Both the position numbers and the translations under genes were made by a program. Below, piece by piece: positions 58,719 to 64,000 of a stretch of 64,000 bases of DNA; within the stretch, counting starts at the first letter, position 1; each line of letters begins with the position of its first letter. The notes beneath the pieces are model-generated. The model ran no database searches and was not told where the DNA came from. It saw nothing but the letters and a program-made list of their open reading frames with translations. Origin of the DNA: Phyto melanocephala (Eukaryota; Arthropoda; Insecta; Diptera; Rhinophoridae). The DNA lies in assembly GCA_941918925.1 (NCBI GenBank), contig OW799237.1, positions 88,323,015 to 88,387,014 on the forward strand, given 5' to 3'.

Positions 58719-58842
58719 GGGGCCATATTACGGCATTCGATCACGATCGAAATTTTACTCGAACGATCGAGTTCGCTGTGTATAGAGATTCTTATAAGAA
58801 TTTTCAAATTTCGATCACGTTCGAATGCCGTAATTTGCCCCC
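58719..58842. mobile_element. 124-bp MITE with ATTACGGCATTCGA inverted ends
   Basis: The left arm, GGGGCCATATTACGGCATTC, then GATCACGATCGAAATTT, is inverted at the right arm with few mismatches, leaving a loop of about 45 bases. The target duplication is not clear. Confidence 0.78.
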
Positions 58843-59335
58843 GGAGTTGTATTTCTGTGCTTATATCTCGGTTAGTTTCCTACTAATTTCTATGTTTTTT
58901 CTCAGAAAAAATTTTTGTGACTGCGGTTTGCATCTTGTTGTATGTAGAGTATCTAAAAATGTTAATAGCTTAGTAAATTGTGGTATTAAAAATCATGTAT
59001 TTTTTTACAAATAGTTTTGCCTATAACTTTGCCGATTAGTGACCGATTAATCCAAAATTTTAAGAAGGCATAGTAGCAAACATGTCTATAAATTTTTCTA
59101 GGACTGAAAAATTTTAATTTTAAGGGTGAAAATATGAGAAAACAGAGCCAGTCGAATTTATTAGCTAATATCTAAAAAAAATTATAGAACGACTATACTG
59201 GTCTTCAGTAGCTTTTTATTCACAGATACTTCAAAAAGATTAATACCACTTGCATCTTAAAACAACACACGGACAGATGGACAATAACAATCAACTCGCC
59301 TAGGCATAAGCTTTCATAAAATATATGCTTTCGGA

Positions 59336-60041
59336 CAAGGCATATTCATAAGGTATATGCATCGCGGCAAGAAACACAACAATTAAAAAACATATGTCGG
59401 CATATGTCACACAATTTTTTTTATTTTCTCCTTTAATTTTAATAATTTTTAAAAAACTTTAAAGCGAAAAGTTTTTATTAATGGTTTTGTATTTTTTAAA
59501 ACGTTTTAAACCAACTGAAACTGCGAATTATTTATTGTATAATAAAATTAAAAAAATAAAGTTTGACAAATGCAGGCAGACTTTTAAAAAAATTTAGTAA
59601 CGCTCAAGGCGAATTCATGCAGGTAAAATTATCAGCACATAATGATGGGGAAACACAATGTCTAAATTTGTTGAATTCTCCTTGATTGCATTTATTAATG
59701 CAGGAATGGAAATTTAGATTTTGGATTCCGAATTGAACATTCAACTCAATTGTGCTTTGTTGATGATAAATTTACCAACTTTATGTATATTTGTTATTCT
59801 TGCACCATTTATAATGTGCTTCACAAATACATATCCTTTTTTAATAAAATTTTATTGAATTAAACATATAAAAACAACTTTTCCATCCCTGTTATACAAA
59901 TTGGCCTTGACAGAAAAAATCCCCTAAAAAATTGTTTTGTTGTATCAATTCACCGTTGCATATACCTTATAAAATGTATATAAAATGTATATAAAAAAAC
60001 AGTCAGCTGATTGGATACGAGTACCTTATGGATATGCCTTG
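59336..60041. mobile_element. 706-bp CAAGGC-TIR element with 8-bp duplication
   Basis: The ends CAAGGCATATTCATAAGGTA and (other strand) CAAGGCATATCCATAAGGTA are inverted. CTTTCGGA is duplicated exactly at 59328-59335 and 60042-60049. A second CAAGGCGAATTCATGCAGGT lies inside at about 59608, perhaps an older nested end. No protein is encoded. The 8-bp duplication fits hAT or P superfamilies, and which one is unresolved. Confidence 0.85.
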
Positions 60042-60122
60042 CTTTCGGAAATTTCTGAAATAAATTTTGTAGATATTACCAACGGAATGACAAAGCATTG
60101 GCACCATAGCTAAAGGGTATAC

Positions 60123-60334
60123 AAATGAATACCCTTCAACCTTCTCAATATTAATATCAAATGAAAGATCTTAACTATTCCAAACAAATAAATCGAAAGT
60201 GTCATGCAGAATAATATATCCCATAATTTTTTCTTAGTTCCGTCAATATGTGTACTCAAAATACTAGATTAAGTCCGAAATAAAATGGTGGATATTTTAT
60301 TTTTTTTACGAATATCAATAGTAAAAGCTTTTTG
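60123..60334. other. Repeat-derived non-coding stretch
   Basis: It contains ACCCTTCAACCTTCTCAATA and AAAATGGTGGATATTT, reminiscent of the middle of long DINE variants. No gene. Confidence 0.35.
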
Positions 60335-61317
60335 CAATGCGAATTCAATAAGGTGAACTCGTCGCTAAAACAACTACAAAGTGAAAAAAAACAACGTGTA
60401 TTTTGTTAGTGTAAACTAACTTGAACTGTCAAACAGTTGTTTACGAAATCAAAAATAAAAAACACGTTTGTTTACATATACATAATAATTTGTATAAAAT
60501 AAAATATTAAAAAGGTGCAATTAAATAAAAATTACAAGAACCAGATGATGAACCATGATACTTGGCAACAGGATAAGTACGAGATTGAAGGCAAGAAACT
60601 AGAGCATCATCTGATGTTCCGTGAGGACACTTGCAGACAGCCAAATGAGCTTTTGGCTCACATTCGGCTCCGGAACCACATTTAGCTATGCATGGATTAA
60701 TACATTGGTAATTAATAAAAGCCTTATTATCTTGACATTCACCATTGCTAAGGCATTCACCCTAAAAACCATAGAAACAAGCTAGTCTACCAGCTGGACA
60801 ATCCGAATCACCATAACATTCTGGATGACATTCAGTATATGGACTACCAATGTAACCCTTAGGACATTCACAAACGTCACTGTGTTGCATGTAGCTCCAG
60901 TACCACACTGTTGACAAGAAATTCACTCCACAAATTTCGCTCCACCTATTTCTGGTGGCTTGATCTCTGGGCACATGGATTGCCCTTCAAATATTTCTTT
61001 TTGCACAAAGAGCACACACGCATTATTCACAAATAAAAATACTCTGTTTTATTTAATTTAATTTTTTTAACATTTTATTAAATTTTTCACAATTCACAAT
61101 TTTTTTTATTTCTTTTTTTTTACAATTTTTAAGAGAATTTGCACAATTTTTCACAATTTTAAAAATTTTTTAACTAATGGCGCCCACAAATGTAAACAAT
61201 AAAAAAGTAGAAGCACACATAAAAACACAAACAAATTTTGACATTTCAATATTAAAAAGAGTGCTCAGCTGATAAACAGCTGCTTTAATAACTTCACCTG
61301 ATAATGAATTCGCCTTG
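60335..61317. mobile_element. 983-bp CAAGGC-TIR element carrying a captured EGF-gene fragment
   Basis: The ends CAATGCGAATTCAATAAGGT and (other strand) CAAGGCGAATTCATTATCAG are inverted. GCTTTTTG is duplicated exactly at 60327-60334 and 61318-61325. The interior holds a cysteine-rich coding fragment on the minus strand that resembles a host gene and not a transposase. It is the same family as 59336-60041 by its ends and 8-bp duplication. Confidence 0.85.
60535..60985 (-). pseudogene. Captured EGF-repeat (dumpy-like) gene fragment
   Basis: Minus-strand blocks in order are MCPEIKPPEIGGAKFVE, CQQCGTGATCNTVT, then after a frameshift VCECPKGYIGSPYTECHPEC, YGDSDCPAGRLACFYG, a stop at 60762-60764, then GECLSNGECQDNKAFINYQC, KCGSGAECEPKAHLAVCKCP and HGTSDDALVSC. 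The cysteine spacing and phrases such as CECPKGYIGSP, PECYGDSDCP and CGSGAEC are those of alternating EGF and DPY-type modules. These occur in the giant fly cuticle-anchoring protein dumpy and relatives, secreted matrix proteins. Two stops and a frameshift show it is dead. It is bounded by the ends of a transposon, so I interpret it as a host fragment carried by the element. Which EGF gene is the donor cannot be told from here. Confidence 0.7.
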
Positions 61318-63260
61318 GCTTTTTGTAAACAAACCAATCTAATGTCTTACAAATAAATTTTAAAAAAAATTGCTGTTTCTTAAATGACATATTCCATGAC
61401 AGAAATCATTTTTCCTTCTAATATTTTTTCAAATCTTAACACATTGTCGCTTATTTATTTTTTGTTTTGAAAAAAAATATTCAAAGAGCTATTTGAATGT
61501 ATATATGCTTTAAAATATAGTCACTTTTCAAATCTTTACGACCTAAAAATACAAAAATATGATTTAAAAATAATAATTTATAGTCGAATTTCGAATTAAG
61601 GTTTTACCAAATAAAAACTCTTAACAGACATAAATTAAATATTACCAAAAACTCGATAATTTCACAAAACAAAAGCCTACTAAATTAAATTAATATTAAA
61701 TTGAGCCGCATCTGCAACTGTTGCATTGGAAGGCTTAACTTTTAAAATGTTTGTCATAAAACAAAGTACCGTAACTAAAATATAAGTAAAATTATGCAAA
61801 ACCAAATATTTTAAATATTTTGAAAATACAAAAAGATATCATCTTTCCACTACCAACGTATAATAAATTCAATTAGTTTTTTTTTTCATGAATTTTCAAA
61901 AATTATTTACAAAACCCACTTATACAAACTAATGAAAAAAAATTTCGTCGCATCATCGAACAACCATTGATTTTAAGCGCTGATTTATCTAAATGTTAAC
62001 ATGAACAATGCATGTTTAACCGAAGAAAAAAAACCAGTTCATTAGGCATCAGTTGTTTTTGCTGGGTACGGTCAATTATAGGCCGGACATAATGAAATTT
62101 GGTTTTACGATTTTGCTTGTAAAAAACTGTTCGAACTTTGTTTGATTAAGTATTTAAATTTAAACAACATTTTGTAGGCATAGCAGAGTGAGTAAAAGCT
62201 GCTGTTAGTTATTAAGTGATTATCATAAAATTCATTTTTTATACTTAATATTTTCACTTGCATAAAATGTTAAAATTTCTTAGCTTATCGTCAATACTTA
62301 TACGAAAAAATGTGTTTTACAAACATTTTTCGTTCACAGAGAGTCTACCTACCAATTGACCAGTTAAGTGTTAATAACAAATAAAATTTGTTTGAGTTAG
62401 TTATTGACCTTCGTAGCTTAATTTTTATTAATAAATTATATGGTCTTAAGAGCGAGCATTTTTGTTTTTTTGTTAAACATTTTGTAATATTGAATTATTT
62501 ATGTTTGTCTTTTTATTTATGCCCCCTCTTCTAGCCACAGCTTGTTGCTAGCTGAATGTTCAATAATTACACAGTGTCAATGCATAATTTATTGATTCCT
62601 AAAAATTATACAGTTTGAAGTTGTTGTTGGCATGTTAACTTTTGTATTTGTTATATCATTAACAACATCACAGCTCCTCATTTGAAAATTTAATTTTTTC
62701 CCCCTTTGTTTTACTGTTTAACTGTTTATCACATTTATAAAAAATAATGTGTATCTGATTAATGTTTACTTATACTCAAACTTTGTACTCAAACCCGTTT
62801 AACCTCATTTTGTATCCTTAATACTATAATTTGAAAAAAATATCTGTTAAATGTTGGATAATGTATCCGTTAAAGCAAATAAGTTCGTCCAACAACATGT
62901 CAATCTTGTGTGGTCATGTCTTTTTAATCTATAAATATTGTTTTAACCGTTTCTGCTCCCCCTCCTTAGCAGTTGCTTGTTCTCGTTTAAAACTAAGGTG
63001 TCAGTCAACATGATTAAAGAAAAACAAGCATGCTGAATTGTTCGTGGATGCATATGGACCACAACAACTATTAACCCATTAAATGTGACCAGTACCAGAC
63101 CAGTGGCATGTGGTTATTATTAGTCAGCTAATGAAAGTATTAAAATCTAAATTAAATCTTTTCAGGCCCCTAAATATCATTATAACTGTCATTTTGAAAT
63201 ACATTCTCCTCAACACTGCATGGTGAGTGGATTTTTCTATAAACAAACCAAATTTTTTTA
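61318..63260. other. Non-coding stretch
   Basis: AT-rich. No gene or bounded element recognised in this 1.9 kb. Confidence 0.45.
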
Positions 63261-63263
63261 TTC

Positions 63264-64000
63264 TTATACCCTTCACCTGTGCATAAGGGTATACATAGCT
63301 TTTTTTTTGTTTTTTTTTTTGTCATTCCGTTTGTAATTTCTACAATTTTCATTTTCCATTAAGTATATATTTTCTGAAAGCTTTTGAATAGAGGAATCGA
63401 TTAAGCCCTGACCGTCTGCCAGACTGTCCGTGTGGTGGTTGAAATCAACTCTTAGAAGCAACTATATGTTCCTCAGATCTGTGTATGGTATCAATCTTTT
63501 GGAAATATTCGGAAATGATTCGCTATTGAAATTCAGTACAATCGCAACATAACTTTCTGAGATATGAGCAAAAAACCACGACCACCTCGTTTTTTTCACA
63601 ATTACAACAACAACATACATACATACTGGTTAGATTAAACGTACATCGAATCCCAGCTGAGCCAAAAAAAAAATTTTAATTTATTTCTTTATTTTATATA
63701 TTATTTATATTTTTTTTTTTTTTTTATATTTTTAAAAAAAATTTTTAATTTTTTTTAATTTTTTTTTTGTATTTTTCATTGTTTTTTTTTTTTTGTTTTT
63801 AAAAAAAAATTTTTTTATTTTTTTTTTTTTAATATTTTTTTTTTTGAGACATACTAAAACTCAAAACGTAAACGTAAAAACATACGTAAACTCAATTTAT
63901 AATCCTACAATGTATGTACGTATTTCATATGAGATGAATGGTGATACAAACAATTGTTATTGCACACGTTGTGAAGGGTATAAAGATTCGGCACGGCCGA
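63264..64000 (+). mobile_element. DINE-1-like element, cut by the window end
   Basis: The 5' end is TATACCCTTCACCTGTGCAT, then GTCATTCCGTTTGTAATTTC, CTGACCGTCTGCCAGACTGT, TTTCTGAGATATGAGC, a CATACATACATA run and a T-rich middle. The 3' end AAGGGTATAAAGATTCGG with TTCGGCACGGCCGA breaks off at the window edge. The CCGACCCCATAAAG block is partly deleted. Confidence 0.87.

Larger units (their letters stand above)
58294..60122 (-). mobile_element. Long DINE-1-like variant interrupted by two insertions
   Basis: On the plus strand it opens with AACAAGTATGAATACGTTAT, then a damaged hairpin (TTCGGCCTTGCAGAA) and TACCCTTCACC. It closes with GGAATGACAAAGC and AGCTAAAGGGTATAC at about 60085-60122. Inside are TCCTTTCATTTGATACCCAC and TGTAATGGCGACCATTATGG as in other long copies. 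The small MITE at 58719-58842 and the CAAGGC element at 59336-60041 are inserted in it. In the second case the interrupted sequence is the conserved CTTT..CGGAAAT block. Confidence 0.6.

Noticed and set aside
58637..59014. 125-codon frame
   Set aside because: It spans the ends of a small MITE inside a DINE copy, so it is composite repeat sequence.
1..64000. CRISPR arrays, bacterial operons, rRNA or tRNA genes
   Set aside because: None found. The sequence is eukaryotic, with spliced genes and fly transposons.

Overview
This is a very AT-rich segment of an insect genome, almost certainly a brachyceran (probably calyptrate, blow-fly or house-fly-like) dipteran. The evidence is a spliced exon of a conserved animal gene, numerous interspersed elements of the DINE-1/INE-1 type (GTCY-rich block, 3' hairpin TTCGGCACGGCCGAA, AAGGGTATATAAG motif), an intact Jockey-type LINE, and many fly-type DNA transposons. 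There are no bacterial-style operons, rRNA or tRNA genes.

Host gene content is minimal. The only exon I am confident of is 36090-36236 (+). It encodes the phosphate-binding cassette of a cyclic-nucleotide-binding domain, best matched to the N-terminal cNMP domain of Epac (cAMP-activated Rap exchange factor). It has clean phase-0 splice sites on both sides. Most of the window is therefore probably intron of this gene. A possible 19-codon alternative first exon lies at 22735-22791 (+), with a compatible splice phase.

Layout by region. 0-9 kb: AT-rich intron with short tandem repeats, a dead Tc1/mariner relative (3.77-4.66 kb) and three DINE-1-like copies (6.06-8.88 kb). 9.02-12.10 kb: a 3.08 kb terminal-inverted-repeat element packed with AAAGTG..CACTTT iterons, carrying a seven-exon decayed gene for a SAM-like protein and no recognisable transposase. 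12.2-17.9 kb: mariner remnant, TTA-flanked MITE, DINE remnant, a dead LINE split by a hAT element with a perfect 8-bp target duplication, and a TAA-flanked MITE. 20.5-25.6 kb: a hAT-like MITE, the candidate alternative exon, a second copy of a dispersed repeat, and a decayed spliced reading frame among repeated TTACGGACGTTACAC motifs. 28.2-31.5 kb: PIF/Harbinger-like element with a MADF exon, a Helitron with 123-bp tandem repeats, and a mariner fragment. 32.8-35.2 kb: DINE copies around a long (TATG)n array, and a 719-bp MITE with CGACGAA repeats.

36-44 kb: the Epac exon, a Helitron carrying the end of its helicase, a long DINE variant with a foldback, and an RNase H fragment of an I/R1-type LINE. 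44.9-49.5 kb: a full-length, apparently intact Jockey element (gag-like ORF1; endonuclease plus reverse transcriptase ORF2) bounded by a 13-bp target duplication. 50-64 kb: more DINE copies, a BEL/Pao remnant, an internally deleted mariner with TIRs, and two members of a CAAGGC-TIR family with perfect 8-bp target duplications. One of these has captured a fragment of an EGF-repeat (dumpy-like) gene.

Most genes here do not work together. They are layers of selfish elements in a long intron. The most unusual items are the SAM-gene TIR element (9.0-12.1 kb), the EGF-capturing element (60.3-61.3 kb), and two loci with related TGT(A/C)ACGT(A/C)CG motif arrays (24-25.6 and 43.4-43.9 kb).
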